A stretch of 64,000 bases of DNA from Stictocephala bisonia (GCA_035578905.1 JAQJVL010000004.1:5365340-5429339), one strand, 5' to 3'; shown: positions 35,801-47,592, numbered from the stretch's first letter. A program made the numbers and translations. The notes: a model not told the origin generated them from the sequence alone.

Positions 35801-35945
35801 AATCTTGAATCTATATTATATAACTTAAGAATTAAATAAGCTTAAACTTGGTGTACAACACAACGAAACCTCGCTATATTTATTTTGTAGCAGAGGTTTA
35901 AACTAGTACATTGCTTTTGAATCCGACAGTAGGTTGAACTTTTGT
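32805..35945 (+). mobile_element. Tc1/IS630-type transposon with long terminal inverted repeats
   Basis: The left arm (about 32,805-33,370) and right arm (about 35,250-35,945) are inverted copies of 550-700 bp. Matching pairs include ACTACTGTCGGATT / AATCCGACAGTAGG, GAGTTTGAACCT, CTACTACTAGTAAAGAT, CCGTTTTGGAAGTTTGTATG and CTCACACTTGACCACAC. The right arm is longer because of small insertions, among them two related palindromes near 35,327 and 35,532. The middle (33.6-34.8 kb) carries a broken DDE transposase on the plus strand. Exact ends and target site could not be fixed. Confidence 0.75.
33586..34817 (+). pseudogene. DDE_3 (IS630/Tc1-like) transposase, degenerate
   Basis: Order of parts along the plus strand: SGREIYIILNAKLL (helix-turn-helix region, 33,622-33,663); FYTEETWCSQNHTVKRGWQ (33,989-34,046), where the family has D in the first catalytic position (Y.DETW) and this copy has E; GNENGSIEGAELCFF and CTSDYHK (34,180-34,255); AIVIDQAP then a stop, HTIVDPA (34,298-34,341), with the second Asp kept; and VWLPVAHCKLNPIKLIWAYV (34,550-34,609), where the third catalytic Glu of LNPIE is Lys. 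The last open part (34,383-34,817, 144 codons) is intact. Frameshifts, stops and two altered catalytic residues make it non-functional. Confidence 0.8.
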
Positions 35946-37330
35946 CGATCCATGGAAAAGTTGATAAAACTCATTTGAAATAAAGGTTCTCTGTCTCACT
36001 AGGTTGTTCATTCAACTTTCGCGTTTCGCTGTCAACTAAAATCGACTCATGACTAATCAGTCACCATTATCTATTCCAATATGCAGATGAAATATTAAAC
36101 CTTGAGAACAATTAAAATTCACTACTACTTGATCCAATCCACTTCCACTTCCACATGTTGATAATATAGCCTCTTGATGAGTGAATGTCTTCACGTCAAC
36201 AAGCGGCTTCTAAAAATTAAACATTTTAAACATTTCATTATTTGACAATATTAAATGAAACAGTGGATTATTTATATACTATTAAAAATTATATTTTGTG
36301 AATGAGGTTGTAAAGTGTTAAATTGTATAAAATAATATAGTTTACTTGTAAATCTACATTTTTTGAACGAAAGTAAGCAGTTTTTAATTATATTTATTTA
36401 TACATATAAATTTTGTATAGTAAAAATACAAACAGTAAATTTATGTCACTTAAAAAAATACATTAAGTGAATGAGTATATCTAACTGCTAGTGCTACCTA
36501 GTGGAAATATTGTGAACAGCCACCTTTCTTTAGTCAAATGTTCTCTGGCAGTACTTCTTGTTACGCCTAGTAGCGTTGCCTCTCACTCGCTAGTGGTTTA
36601 GGTTATTACTACTACGCAGCACTGTCTATCAACTATCAAATCTAATTCTTATAATATTGGTAGACCAACATTTTTGACAAGAGTTGATGGCAGGCAAAAA
36701 AGTGTAATAGTACTGACGATATGCTATTTTCAGAGACTTGGACAGCCGCTTATCTCAATTGTAATAATAATAAATTTATAGAAACCACAGATGATAATAA
36801 TAGAAAACAAATTTTTTTTAATCTGTTCTTTCAAATGTGTATAATGTTAACTCAAACCATAATGTGTAATTTGCAATTGAAAATTTAACTTGTTGGCCTA
36901 AACAATGTTTTCACAACGTATTTCACAAATAAATAAATACGTTCCGTTTTATTAAACAAAATCATGGATTACTGAGAAAAATGCAAGCATCTAGAGATGT
37001 TCACTGTAAACTATAATCTAGCAGCACTGTTAGTAAACGGTTATAACGAATTGGTAGCATAATCTAATGACGTTAGATTGAGGCAGAGTTCAAAAACAGA
37101 ACAAGTTGCTAAAATAAACTATGTAATATTGTGTGAGAAATAAGAAAAAATAACATAATATTATCTCTATTCATAATAGTATTACTTATATACTATCAAG
37201 AATATATATAGGCTAATTGTTAGTTACTATTCTTACTAATTCCATGAATTGTGATATTTAATTATGAGAACACAAGCAGAAGGTTACCTAAAAATGTAAG
37301 ATTACTGTATATAATTTCTTGTCGGCTATA

Positions 37331-37373
37331 ATAAATAAATAAATAAATAAATAAATATATATATATATATAAA
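37331..37373 (+). repeat. (AAAT)n/(AT)n microsatellite
   Basis: About seven AAAT units are followed by seven or more AT units, just before the 80-bp satellite. Confidence 0.9.
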
Positions 37374-37399
37374 ATGGCATATAAAAGTTGTGATATACT

Positions 37400-37992
37400 T
37401 GGATAGCATAAGTAAATTAAGGCCTAGGCCTAAGTATCTAGTCTGGTGTGAATAGCATGTATGCCAAGGCCTACTACAGGACAGCATGAGTAACTTTAAG
37501 GCCTAGGCCTAACGTATGTAGTCTGGTGTTTCTAACATGTATGCCAAAGCATACCGCAGGACAGCGTGAGTAACTTTAAGGCCTAGACCTAACGTATCAA
37601 GTCTGGTGTGAATAACATGCACGCCAAGGCCTACTGTAGGACAACATGAGTAACTTTAAGGCCTAGCCCTAACGTATCTAGTCAGGTGTGAATAACACGT
37701 ATACTAAGGCCTACTGCAGGACAGCATGAGTAACATTAAGGCCTAGGCCTAACGTATCTAGTCTGGTGTGAATAACACGTATGCCAAGGCTTACTGCAGG
37801 ACAGCATGAGTAATTTTAAGGCCTAGGGCTAACGTATCTAGTCTGGTGTTGTTAACATGTATGCCAAGGCCTACTGCAGGACAGCACGAGTAACTTTAAG
37901 GCCTAGGCCTAACGTATCTAGTCTGCTGTGAATAACATGTATGCCAAGGCCTACTGCAGGACAGCATGAGTAGCTTTAAGGCCTAGGCGTAA
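37400..37992 (+). repeat. 80-bp tandem satellite, about 7 copies
   Basis: Unit start points recur exactly every 80 bases (37,421, 37,501, 37,581, 37,661, 37,741, 37,821, 37,901). Each unit has GGCCTAGGCCTAACGTATCT, AGTCTGGTGTGAATAACATG, TATGCCAAGGCCTACTGCAG and GACAGCATGAGTAACTTTAA. Units differ by a few substitutions and no length change. There are no spacers, so this is not a CRISPR array. Confidence 0.95.
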
Positions 37993-38589
37993 CCCAGAGT
38001 CAGGTAGTAAACAAACGTAGACATTTTAATCCTTGCTTCCATTTAATTTTAGTGAACGCTTTTTATTGTATAGTCGATTTCAAAGAATTTTAATTGTACT
38101 TATATTTTTAATTAGTTTAAATTCATGTTTTTTATTAGTGGATGTACCTATTTTACTGTGTATAAAGTGTAAATAATTTTAGCCATGTCTTTGTAACAAT
38201 TTTATGTGATTTAAATCCTTTGTAGGCTACGTATATTTAAATTTTTCAAATTGTTTATGACGCTGATTTAACACTTAAAGAGGTTGCACTTTTAAAACTG
38301 GCAGTTATTTAAAGTAAATATGACATCATTGTTGTATTTAAATTATATCTAATTAATTATTATTGAAGTCGAACTGTATTTAACGATGAAAAATATAATG
38401 ACACATTATTTATTTATTACAAACAATATTAAAAATAATAATTTATGTTTTGAATATTGTATTAATTACGTGATTTCATTCATTATGAACTGAATTTTAA
38501 TTTAATTTCGGGCCAAAAACATTATCCGTTAAAACATCAGTCAATTAATAGTCAACACTAACTAAATTTAAAAACAAAAGACAACAAAT

Positions 38590-39060
38590 TCAAATTTCTT
38601 TATTGTCCAGAAAACAATACATTTACAAGAAGTAAAGTCTGTTATAGACATTGTCAGATTGGTTTATGAACTAATACTATAAGCTTACATTAATAACAAG
38701 AAGATTGACTGAGAGTATGAATAAACAATTCATTGGATTAGAGATAACTATGTTAAAGGTACTTAAAGCTAAGAACATAAAGATTTGTTTCTTAAAAATT
38801 ATGGTCATAATATTCTTCAATGGTGTAAAAACAGTTTTTTATCAACAACCTTTTAATGACAATCATAAATTTATTTATTTCTAACATTCTTACTGAAAAT
38901 GGTAACTTATTGTATAGTTTAATTGAAGAATGTTTGAAGCTTTTTAAAGTTTTAGAGTAATGACAGAATTCTTTTCTTACATTATTTACATTTCTAGTGT
39001 TGTGGCTATGTACATCAGAGTTCAGGAGAAACTTACACAAATTTTTCTTAACGTATATGA
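38590..39060 (-). pseudogene. 3' end of a Jockey/CR1-like LINE
   Basis: On the minus strand an open frame (39,040-38,792) reads DVHSHNTRNVNNVRKEF, then FKHSSIKLYNKLPFSVRMLE and a Lys/Leu-rich end, CFYTIEEYYDH. H.HNTR ... lYNkLP...r ... FYsieEf is the conserved tail of many insect LINE ORF2 proteins. A 3' UTR follows and ends at GGACAATAAAGAAATTTGAA (reverse complement near 38,590-38,610), a LINE-type terminus. It is 5'-truncated. Confidence 0.8.
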
Positions 39061-39317
39061 GACATTGAAATCGTCTTTATATTAAATCGATTAAAAAAAA
39101 ATTATAAAAAAACAAATATTAAATCGTTGAATAACACAACGCGAACGGCAATGATTGAAAACGGGCAGTCGACAACAATTGCCAAAATGACAGGTTGCTG
39201 CAATCTTTTGTCGGCTGGCTATAAACTTTATAACGCGTTGTTGGGAAACAACAAAATGTTCCATTGCTATTTCTTCAATTCTTGTCCCACTTAATAAGCC
39301 TCTTGAGTGATGGGCCA

Positions 39318-39385
39318 GAAATCACGACCTGTGATTTGATCACCGTGATTTTAGAATCACAGGTCGACCTGTGATCACGGGTCCA
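39318..39385. repeat. Cluster of inverted 'ATCACAGGTC' motifs
   Basis: ACCTGTGATT, its complement AATCACAGGT, and ATCACCGTGAT/GATCACGG words alternate over 70 bp and can fold on themselves. Related words (AATCACGGTTAGAGCTGAAA, AATCACAGGTT) recur at 43,675-43,765, on the other side of the hAT element. They may be remnants of one older element split by the hAT insertion. Confidence 0.4.
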
Positions 39386-39766
39386 AACCAAACCGCTCAG
39401 TACAGTGATTTGCTACGTCATCAGCTCACCCGCTCCGGCTCTTCTTAAGTGAACTGCCTATGTGACTGTTCTTAACCTTACTAACTGAACGAGAACGACT
39501 GGGCTGTAAATTAGTTTGATTTATTTATTTTGAGACTAATGCTTATAATTAATTAATGTTATATTAATTAACAGTTCTATAAAACTGATATTCTGTCAGA
39601 TGTGTTTAATAGATAAGCAATAAAGTCTGTTGTAAACAATAAAAAACTATAATTTAAAAGTAAACTACCTGTTTTTATTTATTTACCAATATATCAATTT
39701 GATAAAATATATGTCTAACGTATATTTCTTCAGTTTATAATTAATTGTGTATAGCCTATTACCAAT

Positions 39767-42700
39767 CAGGGCCGGTGACAGGGGGGGTAGGGGGGGCTAC
39801 AGCCCCGGGGCCCGGGCCCCCAGAGGGGGCCCGGTCCGGGGCCCTAGGTCTGGTTTAAAATACAAATCAGTGGTCTTTTTAACCGTGTGGTGGGTATTTC
39901 AAGTCTGCGAGGTGGCAGCACTGGCAGCATGCAGCGTTGGCAACACTGCACTAGCCGTCATCTCGCGGCCGGCGGCAGTGTATCTGTCTAGGGACTCCAG
40001 TCTAGCTTCTTTGTTTACTTACGTCTGTTGCACGCTGTCAATTTTCTGTGCGGTTTCGTGGATAGTTCTATTGTTCCGTTCATAGTTCGTTAATCGTCAT
40101 GTGTGTTTCAATCAGAATTAGTTCAGTGATAAGTTAGAAGAGTGAGAGGAAAGTAGAAACAATGAGCTACAAACACAAATCTGGAGCGCAGAAGAGGAAA
40201 GAAAAGGACGATAGAGAGTTTAGAGAACGGGAAGCAAAGAAAGGCCAGTTGTCACTTGGACATTTTTTCAAAATACCCGATTCTGTTTCACTTTCACCTG
40301 ATACTGAAGTAAGTGAAGTTGAGTTAGCAGTAAACACTAGTTCTAAGACTGATGCAATAATAAGTCCTACTCCTACCGACAAAGATATATTTGTTCCTAA
40401 AAATGAAAGTGCTGAGAGTGAGAGTGAGACTGAGAATTACAAGATTGAAACCACTGCTAATGCTACCAGAAGCAGTAGCACGTCTATCTTGGTCACAACT
40501 TCCCAGTCTCATGATGAAACGACCTCGTCGGCACCTTGCATACACTTTGATGTAGGGGACCCCAGTTTTGATGCAAGTATACATTTAAAATACAATCATT
40601 TTCCAATGCCAGAGCGATTTCCTGACGACATCACCGGTTCTTCAGTATCAACTTCAGTATTTAAAAAAAAACTCACTAATGGCGATTTAATTACACGGGA
40701 CTGGCTAGTTTGGAGCCAAAGTAAAAAAGCCTTCTTCTGTTTGCCGTGTAAAGTTTTTAGCTCACTCCCTCACACGAAACGCTCATCTCTGGCACTTCCA
40801 GAAGGATTTTCAAGTAAAAAACGTTGGAAAAAATTGTTTGATAAGGTCCCTGAACACGAAAACAGTAGTAGTCACAAACACTGCTACATTCAATGGAAGT
40901 CAGAGGTGATAAAATCAAAAAAAGATAAAAATCTGACAGGCTTAATTTTGAATTCCATTCTACAAGAAAAGGAAAAGTGGCGTGACCTTTTAAAGCGATT
41001 ACTTAATGTGACTTTGTTTCTAGCTGAAAGAGGACTTGCTTTTAGAGGCACTAATGAAAAAATAGGAGACCCATCTAATGGAAATTTTTTGGGCATCTTA
41101 GAACTGCTAGCAAATTATGATCCAGTGTTAAACGAGCATTTAAATAAAGTTCGTTTGTATCAAACTAAAGGGGAACGAATGCAAGTTCACTACCTGTCGC
41201 ATGATATTCAGAATGAATTTATAGAATTATGTTCTTCCCAAGTTACAAAGGTAATTCTTGAAGAAAGAGAAAAAGCTAGGTATTATTCTGTAATTGTTGA
41301 TGCAACACCTGATTCAGCCCACATTGAACAGACAGCATTTATTTTGAGATACGTGCATGAAACTGAAGAAGAAAGTGAACCCTACAAAGTGCAAGAACGA
41401 CTTCTATGTTTTGCTGATTGCACAAAAAAGAGTGGTAAAGATATTGCTGAGCTTATCTTGAGTACTTTGAAACGCTATGAAATCCCTATAGAAGACTGTA
41501 AAGGCCAAGGGTACGACAATGGTAGTAATATGAAAGGTGCCTATAAAGGAGCTCAGGCTTTCATATTATCAGCCAACAGCGAAGCTGTTTACTCTGCGTG
41601 CACTTGTCACTCCTTAAACCTTTGTGGTGAACAAGCAGCGGAGTGCTGTCCAGCGGCTATAACTTTTTTTGGGGCTGTCCAAAAGTTGTACAACATTTTC
41701 AGTTCAAGCCCCCAGAGGTGGGATATTTTGAAAAATAAAATACCCGGATCTCTTCACTCCATGTCAAAAACACGATGGTCAGCAAGAGTGGATAGTGTAA
41801 GACCTGTTGCAGCTCATCTTCCTGGAATAGTAGAAGCACTTGAGGAAGTGATCAAACTAAATTTGACAGCAGAATGTCGTCGAGACGTAGAGGGACTGAA
41901 GAAATACTTCAAGAGCTTCAACTGCCTTCTTCTTGCATCGGTTTGGTACAAAATATTGAAACCCATTGACACAGTCAACAGAGTTTTACAGAACCGTGGT
42001 GAAACCTTAGATGTAGCGTCGAAGAATCTAAGTCAATTGATAGAAGATTTGAAAGTTTTGCGGAATGATGGTTGGGATAAAATCTTCAATGAAGTTTTGG
42101 TCGTTGCTGAAAACATAGGATGGCCACAGCAACTTGAGGAGGAAGAGAAAAGACGGAGGAAACGAAAAAGGGCAGCTGACGCTGACGAGGACGACGAGGT
42201 GTGTGATGACAATATGGAACATAAACTTGATGCAAAGAAAACTTTTAACAACAAAGTTTTTAATGTCATTTTGGACAGTGTCATTGGGGACATGACAGTG
42301 CGTTTTAAGTCAGTCAGCGATTTGTGTAGTAACTTTTCTGTTTTGTGGTCATTCAAAGAAATGCCAGATGACCTGATCGAAACTAAATCTGCTGAACTAG
42401 TACAACGACACCAAAAGGATCTGGGAACCGATCTTCTTGAGGAACTGGTGAGTCTGAAGCAAATATATGAAGCAAACTTTGGTGGAAAAACACTTTTACC
42501 CTTTGAACTTCTCAAGAAAATTAAACTCTTCAATTTAGAATCTTTATTCCCAAATCTTACTGTTGCCTTGAGAATTTTTGCAACAATTCCAGCCACAGTC
42601 GCCAGTGCAGAACGTTCGTTTTCAGTATTAAACAGAATAAAAAACGTTCTACGCTCAACAATGTGCCAAAACAGGTTGTCAAGCCTAGGTGTTTTGGCGG

Positions 42701-43352
42701 TGGAAATGGACCTAGTAAAAAGAGCAAATGTAGATAGAATAATTGACGAATTTGCGTCAAGAAAAGCCAGAAGAGGAGTTTTGTTGTAATTTGTAATCAT
42801 GGTTAGATTAAGATTAAAGACTTTAATTGACGAAAAGTGTTGTTTACTTTGTATATGGAAAAAAATCAATTAAACATAATTTATCTACGTGAATTATACG
42901 TAATAATTATGTATATGGATTAATAAAATCAATTTCTTCAATCAAAACATGTTGTATTTTTCTTTTTTAAATACCATTGTCTATTCAATTAATTCAACAT
43001 TTACATATCTGTGATGTTTTAATTTAAATTTTCTATTATATAAATTTTTTTTTTTTTAAAGGTTTCAATTAAAACCATTTTGTATTTCTTCAATGAGTGC
43101 CTAAATTTGTGTTTTACTTAAATATGAAACAGCCTGAAAAGATAATTTATGAATGAATAAGTGAAAACAGGTCTAGATTACACCAAAATGAGTTATTTTA
43201 TCTGTAATTCAACATTGTTCTCAATCTCAGGGACTGGGGAGTATCCCTAGACCCCCGGTACCCCACACAAACAAAACGCCTTCATGCATACCATACCTAG
43301 GGGCCCGGATTAGGTCCAGCCCTGGGGCCCGCGATCGCTCTCGCCGGCCCTG
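39767..43352 (+). mobile_element. Complete hAT transposon, 3,586 bp
   Basis: The element begins CAGGGCCGGTGACAG and ends CTCGCCGGCCCTG, with CAGGGCCGG/CCGGCCCTG as terminal inverted repeats. It is flanked on both sides by a perfect 8-bp target duplication TTACCAAT (39,759-39,766 and 43,353-43,360), the hAT hallmark. Both subterminal regions are very G/C-rich (runs of G on the left; GGGGCCCGGAT and CCTGGGGCCCGCG on the right), unlike the rest of the window. Inside is one uninterrupted 875-codon transposase ORF. Perfect duplication and an intact ORF indicate a recent insertion and possible autonomy. Confidence 0.97.
40162..42789 (+). CDS. hAT transposase (ZMYM1/TTF-zinc-finger-like), intact
   Basis: An 875-residue ORF with no stop. 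Residues 1-30 are Lys/Arg-rich with a G-x-L-x-x-F-F segment. Residues 180-240 form a TTF-type zinc finger (RDWLVWS, FFCLPCKVF with C193/C196, H238/H240). A DUF4371-like core spans about 255-500. The hAT catalytic positions are visible: D380 (SVIVDATPD), D452 (GQGYDNGSNM), the CxCH at 480-483, R538-W539, and E817 (ASAERSFS) in the C-terminal hAT dimerisation domain (about 780-855). An acidic/basic insert (655-690) lies before it. The closest named relatives are 'zinc finger MYM-type protein 1-like' domesticated or transposon proteins. The first Met has context AACAATGAG. The DNA strand exchange role is inferred from the family. Confidence 0.95.
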   Translation: MSYKHKSGAQKRKEKDDREFREREAKKGQLSLGHFFKIPDSVSLSPDTEVSEVELAVNTSSKTDAIISPTPTDKDIFVPKNESAESESETENYKIETTANATRSSSTSILVTTSQSHDETTSSAPCIHFDVGDPSFDASIHLKYNHFPMPERFPDDITGSSVSTSVFKKKLTNGDLITRDWLVWSQSKKAFFCLPCKVFSSLPHTKRSSLALPEGFSSKKRWKKLFDKVPEHENSSSHKHCYIQWKSEVIKSKKDKNLTGLILNSILQEKEKWRDLLKRLLNVTLFLAERGLAFRGTNEKIGDPSNGNFLGILELLANYDPVLNEHLNKVRLYQTKGERMQVHYLSHDIQNEFIELCSSQVTKVILEEREKARYYSVIVDATPDSAHIEQTAFILRYVHETEEESEPYKVQERLLCFADCTKKSGKDIAELILSTLKRYEIPIEDCKGQGYDNGSNMKGAYKGAQAFILSANSEAVYSACTCHSLNLCGEQAAECCPAAITFFGAVQKLYNIFSSSPQRWDILKNKIPGSLHSMSKTRWSARVDSVRPVAAHLPGIVEALEEVIKLNLTAECRRDVEGLKKYFKSFNCLLLASVWYKILKPIDTVNRVLQNRGETLDVASKNLSQLIEDLKVLRNDGWDKIFNEVLVVAENIGWPQQLEEEEKRRRKRKRAADADEDDEVCDDNMEHKLDAKKTFNNKVFNVILDSVIGDMTVRFKSVSDLCSNFSVLWSFKEMPDDLIETKSAELVQRHQKDLGTDLLEELVSLKQIYEANFGGKTLLPFELLKKIKLFNLESLFPNLTVALRIFATIPATVASAERSFSVLNRIKNVLRSTMCQNRLSSLGVLAVEMDLVKRANVDRIIDEFASRKARRGVLL

Positions 43353-44384
43353 TTACCAATAATAATCAATAAATTTAGTATGCTGTAAAATGTAATTGTC
43401 TACAATGCTTGTGTGGTAAATTCTATCTAACTTAAAAATATATTTTTTGTTTTTTGTATATTCTGCATAGATTTAAATTATTTGTACAATAGTTTAGGTA
43501 CATGTTCAATATTTCATGCCAAATAGCATCTTAACTATTCAGCTCATCTATGTTTTTTTCTACTCCGTTCATCAATCACTTGTAATAACTAACAATAACA
43601 ACTGCAAACCACCCATAGCATAGGCCCAATCCGTAATTTGTTGTTCTTGTTCTATTCAGGGACATGGTCACGGTTAGAATTGAAAGAGCGGAATCGCCGA
43701 AATCACGGTTAGAGCTGAAAGAGCGGAATCACTCTTAATCACAGGTTAAAATCACAGGTCTGGCAAGTGAGCGGGAGCGGTTATCACTGCTCAGCTAAAA
43801 GAGCAGGTAATCCCATCACATGATAACGCGTCTTAGGAAAGGGTCGAAAGGGATCGATGTTTCTTGTGAACAATCGCATCGCTTCATTGTTTCGGTTTGC
43901 TGGTTTGGTTTGTTGCTATAGTTAAAAAAATCTAATCATTTAATATTTACATATTTTAAAATTATCGTTGTTTAATGTTTTCTAAGCAACCTGATCTATA
44001 AAGCATTCTTTGATGTAGTATTTCTTATATGATAATAATTCAATTTTATGAAAAAGGATTAAGTCTTAATTTCAAATGCAGACAAATGCTTGTATTTTTA
44101 AGTGGTTGACCACTATCTGAAATTGTAATGTCACGATATTCCATAGAATATGACTTTGGAATTTATATTATGATGTAAGTATAACAAAGCATTATTCATT
44201 TTTTAGCATAAGGCAACATAACACTATGAGGTCCATAACTATGAGGTCATAAAGTAGGGTCTTAAAATTAGGTTAGATACATTATTTTAAAATTTGTTTC
44301 AATAATTAGATATATTGTAATATACGTTTAATGCTCAAATTATTGTATATATTATAGTTTATAATGTATCTTAAGACTTTTTGT

Positions 44385-44478
44385 GGCTTGTACGTATGTA
44401 TTTCTAGAATTTATTTGACAATGTTCATGCATTTTTGTAAATGTTCCGAACAATAAAGAATTTTGATTTGATTTGAAC
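44385..44478 (+). repeat. LINE 3' terminus
   Basis: GTTCCGAACAATAAAGAATT is followed by TTGATTTGATTTGAA, the short tandem tail usual at insect LINE 3' ends. No coding part is left. A similar tail (GATGATTTTGAATTGAATTTG) lies at 47,183-47,203. Confidence 0.55.
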
Positions 44479-45299
44479 TCATTGATGGTTAGGTCCCAGG
44501 TACTGCAAGCCCACTATGGGCTCAGCTACAAAGAGCAACAGTGTCCATAAAGCAACTCCGAAATTCACCCACTACGGAAAAAGGTAAATTCTCAGGGTAG
44601 GGGCCTTTTTGCTCTTTGCTGAACATTTTTTGTGACGAGTACCTATGATTGTGTTTTTTTTAGCCTAAAAGTCGGGAAAATTATGAGCAATGGAAAGTAT
44701 TTTCTAATTTAATTATAGTGTTGTGGTTACTAAAATTGTGTTGAACCCTGATCACGAATATCAAATTTCATCCTGATCACAAAACTGAAAGGTTTTTCAA
44801 CCAGACTAACATTAATTCTAGCCTTGACATAACCCTATTAATACAGTTATACATAGTGAAAATGAGCTCCTGTAGTTGAATGGTGCAGATATCCGTACTT
44901 GAGACATGGCCACAAACAACTGTTATTTTCATACACACCTAATACAGATAAAGTTACAGGTAGGTCTTTCCTATGGATTTTACGCTAGTTGTCAGTAAAA
45001 TTGACATGCATAAATCATATATTGTTTGATTCAACCTGTTGAGTTGAAATAAGTAAAGTTCCAAACTCACAAAGAAGATTTCTGCCAATGCCAACTTTGC
45101 TTAGTAACGCAAGGTAGGTTATTGTAGTAAATCTTTCATGATAAATTATTTGTGCTCATTACTCAATTATGTTTTGGATTGTTTATGTGTTATATATTTA
45201 TTTGATAGAGATAGAACATGTTTATACTAAATTTTACTATATCTGTATGAACTCTGTAGATTGTACACCAAAGTTTTGAATATTATTCTTCCTATATTA

Positions 45300-45986
45300 A
45301 GGTGGGCTACACATGGTCAAACATACTTGACAAGCATGGTTTTCCAACCGCCCTTGTGAAACGTGGTTGGATGTTTGACATTGCACTCACACGTTCAAAC
45401 ATATTTGTTGTCAAACTAGCTTTTAATTATACGAGGACGAAAAACGAGTACATAGTGAGTTTTGTGAGTAGTTGAATGATTATTTTGGTCAATATTAACT
45501 GAGGTTTAAACATAAATGTATTTCAATAATCTCAGTTATATACTTTCCATAGTTCATATAATGTTTTATGTAGATCAATAAACTCGCCGGTGAAAGTCTT
45601 CGTCCCTGAGCTGTTGTCGATTTTTGTAGTGATAAAACTAATGGGTTGCACTCCAATCTTGCAAAAATAGACTGACTGGCTGAATTCTGTTCAGAATTAA
45701 CAATGTTTGTACATCCCAATAAACAAAATTAACAAAGAACGCCAAAAACTACCTATAATACTCTATATGCTTGATGCTTTGAAGGTTTGATGCTCCCCCA
45801 CATGATCAAACGTGCTTGTCAAACCTCATGTTTGCGAATAAATTTTCTGACAGATACTGAAAACCTGTAAGCAGGCTCTCGAACCTCAATACCGTCAAAC
45901 ATGACCCCATACACAGTCAAACATGCTTTACAAGCGGAGTTTGCAAACCATGTTTGTCAAGCATGTTTGATCATGTGTGGCCACCT
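45300..45986. mobile_element. PIF/Harbinger-like MITE, 687 bp
   Basis: The ends are inverted repeats of about 43 bp: AGGTGGGCTACACATGGTCA on the left, and on the right (minus strand) AGGTGGCCACACATGATCAA. They are flanked by TTA on both sides (45,297-45,299 and 45,987-45,989). A TTA/TAA 3-bp duplication is typical of PIF/Harbinger. The interior repeats TCAAACATG-like words in both directions and has no meaningful ORF. Confidence 0.75.
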
Positions 45987-47592
45987 TTAACCAATTGTCA
46001 TCTTTTTGTATTGTTGGCAGTTATTGTGCATTACTTATATTTTTGCCTATATAATACATAATAGATACATTTCCTTAAACTAGATAAAATTTAGAATATT
46101 TTGTCTATCTTACCTTTCTTATTTATTATTACAACACTGTTTCCATGTGGTAACCTCACCCCTTTTTTGCATTACGAAAAAGAATTACCAAATGTTACTT
46201 ACACAAAATATAAAATTGATCTTTGTTATGTTTGATATATTATGCTAACCATAGTTCACATATTTGTGAACATATTGATACCAAATATAAGTAGGTTTAC
46301 AATAGATAACTTTTTTTCATAAATTTTAAAACAAACATATTCAAATTAGCCAAAAATTGCCGGCTATTGATGGAAAAAGTGCTGCCAGCCCGAGGGTTAA
46401 GCGTATTAGCGCTGGAAAGTGCCGGTTTTGGTAGGGTCTTGTTAGGTTGGGTTGGTTATTGTTATGGTAAAAATGTTCTCTACAAGGACTACTTATAGTT
46501 TTTAAAGGGTTTCCTCTCAAAACCCCCATAAAATGGACTAATTCTGGAAGATATATAAAAAATGTTTGGAGAAAAGTCAATTTTCTTAAAGTGTATTTTT
46601 ACCTCTCAAAATTTTACTATTTTAATTGGTAATTATATAAATTAGATAATTAACTAATGTGGTGTTGTTAGTACTCAAATTTTGCAGAATGTTCTCGTGA
46701 TCACTATTATGGAAAGGGTTTTGCAATCAAACCATTACTAAACATGTTAGCACCAGAAATGTTCCTAACCAAACCAAACTTAACATAATCTAATCAACTA
46801 TAACTTGCTAATTTCCGGTGCTAACATGCTTAAAATGGTTAATAGTAGCAATTGGAGATAAATATTGTCTGCACATCGCCTGCATAGTGAATATATAGCC
46901 TATCACTAGTATGATCCCAACTGAATTTAAATTTTAACTCTCGATCCTACTTTGCACTACAATTTAGGTACTTCCTAAGAACATTAAAGGATGTGTAGCC
47001 TGTACTGTCGTCTGTTTATCACGGCTGGGCCGGCAACATTTGAACCTGTACAAGTAACTATATAACTAAAACTATATAATTTTGTATCAAAAGGATTGCA
47101 TATATTTATTATTCAATAGTTTGGTTTAATATTTAGTTTTATATTCAGCTGTATGGATTTGTATGTTATGTCGATAAAAAAGATGATTTTGAATTGAATT
47201 TGAAGTCCACAGAAACAGCTGATTTATAGATTAAGAATTTAACAAACATATTTAGTTTATTTAGTAAAATAAGAAAGCTGTTTTAAAATACTGATGTTTA
47301 AGTTGGCCTAAATAGAAATATATTATTGATAATTAATGTCAATAACGTCATTAACAAAATATAGTTTTACTCACGGTAACTATAAACTTATGGTTATTTT
47401 TTATAGGTGGGAAGGGAATGTAATCTAACTTAAAGTGGAGGTCCTGACCCTAGAGAATTCAAATGTGGCTATACCAAGCTGTTGTTAGTTGACACAAATG
47501 TTAGTGTTGCCAAATTATAGTTTTATTAGTTGCATATTTTTCAAAGATTTTATGTTACTTTTAGATCTTCTGGGATATATAACCATGTTTAG

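Larger units (their letters stand above)
43361..47592. other. Sequence upstream of the first SPRYD3 exon, host exons not found
   Basis: Apart from the LINE tail and the MITE listed separately, no coding exon could be supported. Exons for the start of the first SPRY domain are expected somewhere upstream on the plus strand but were not recognised. Isolated donor-like sites (for example AAAAAG|GTAAAT near 44,583 and TTACAG|GTAGGT near 44,960) have no protein similarity. Confidence 0.4.

Noticed and set aside
37400..37992. CRISPR-like periodic array
   Set aside because: Units are contiguous 80-bp repeats without spacers, in an animal genome; it is a satellite.
39747..40085. 112-codon ORF covering the left end of the hAT element
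   Set aside because: It spans the target duplication and the GC-rich terminal repeat, so its Gly/Pro/Arg text comes from G/C runs; the real transposase starts at 40,162 in another frame.
42033..42869. 278-codon minus-strand ORF
   Set aside because: Entirely antisense to the conserved hAT transposase; a shadow of its codon bias.
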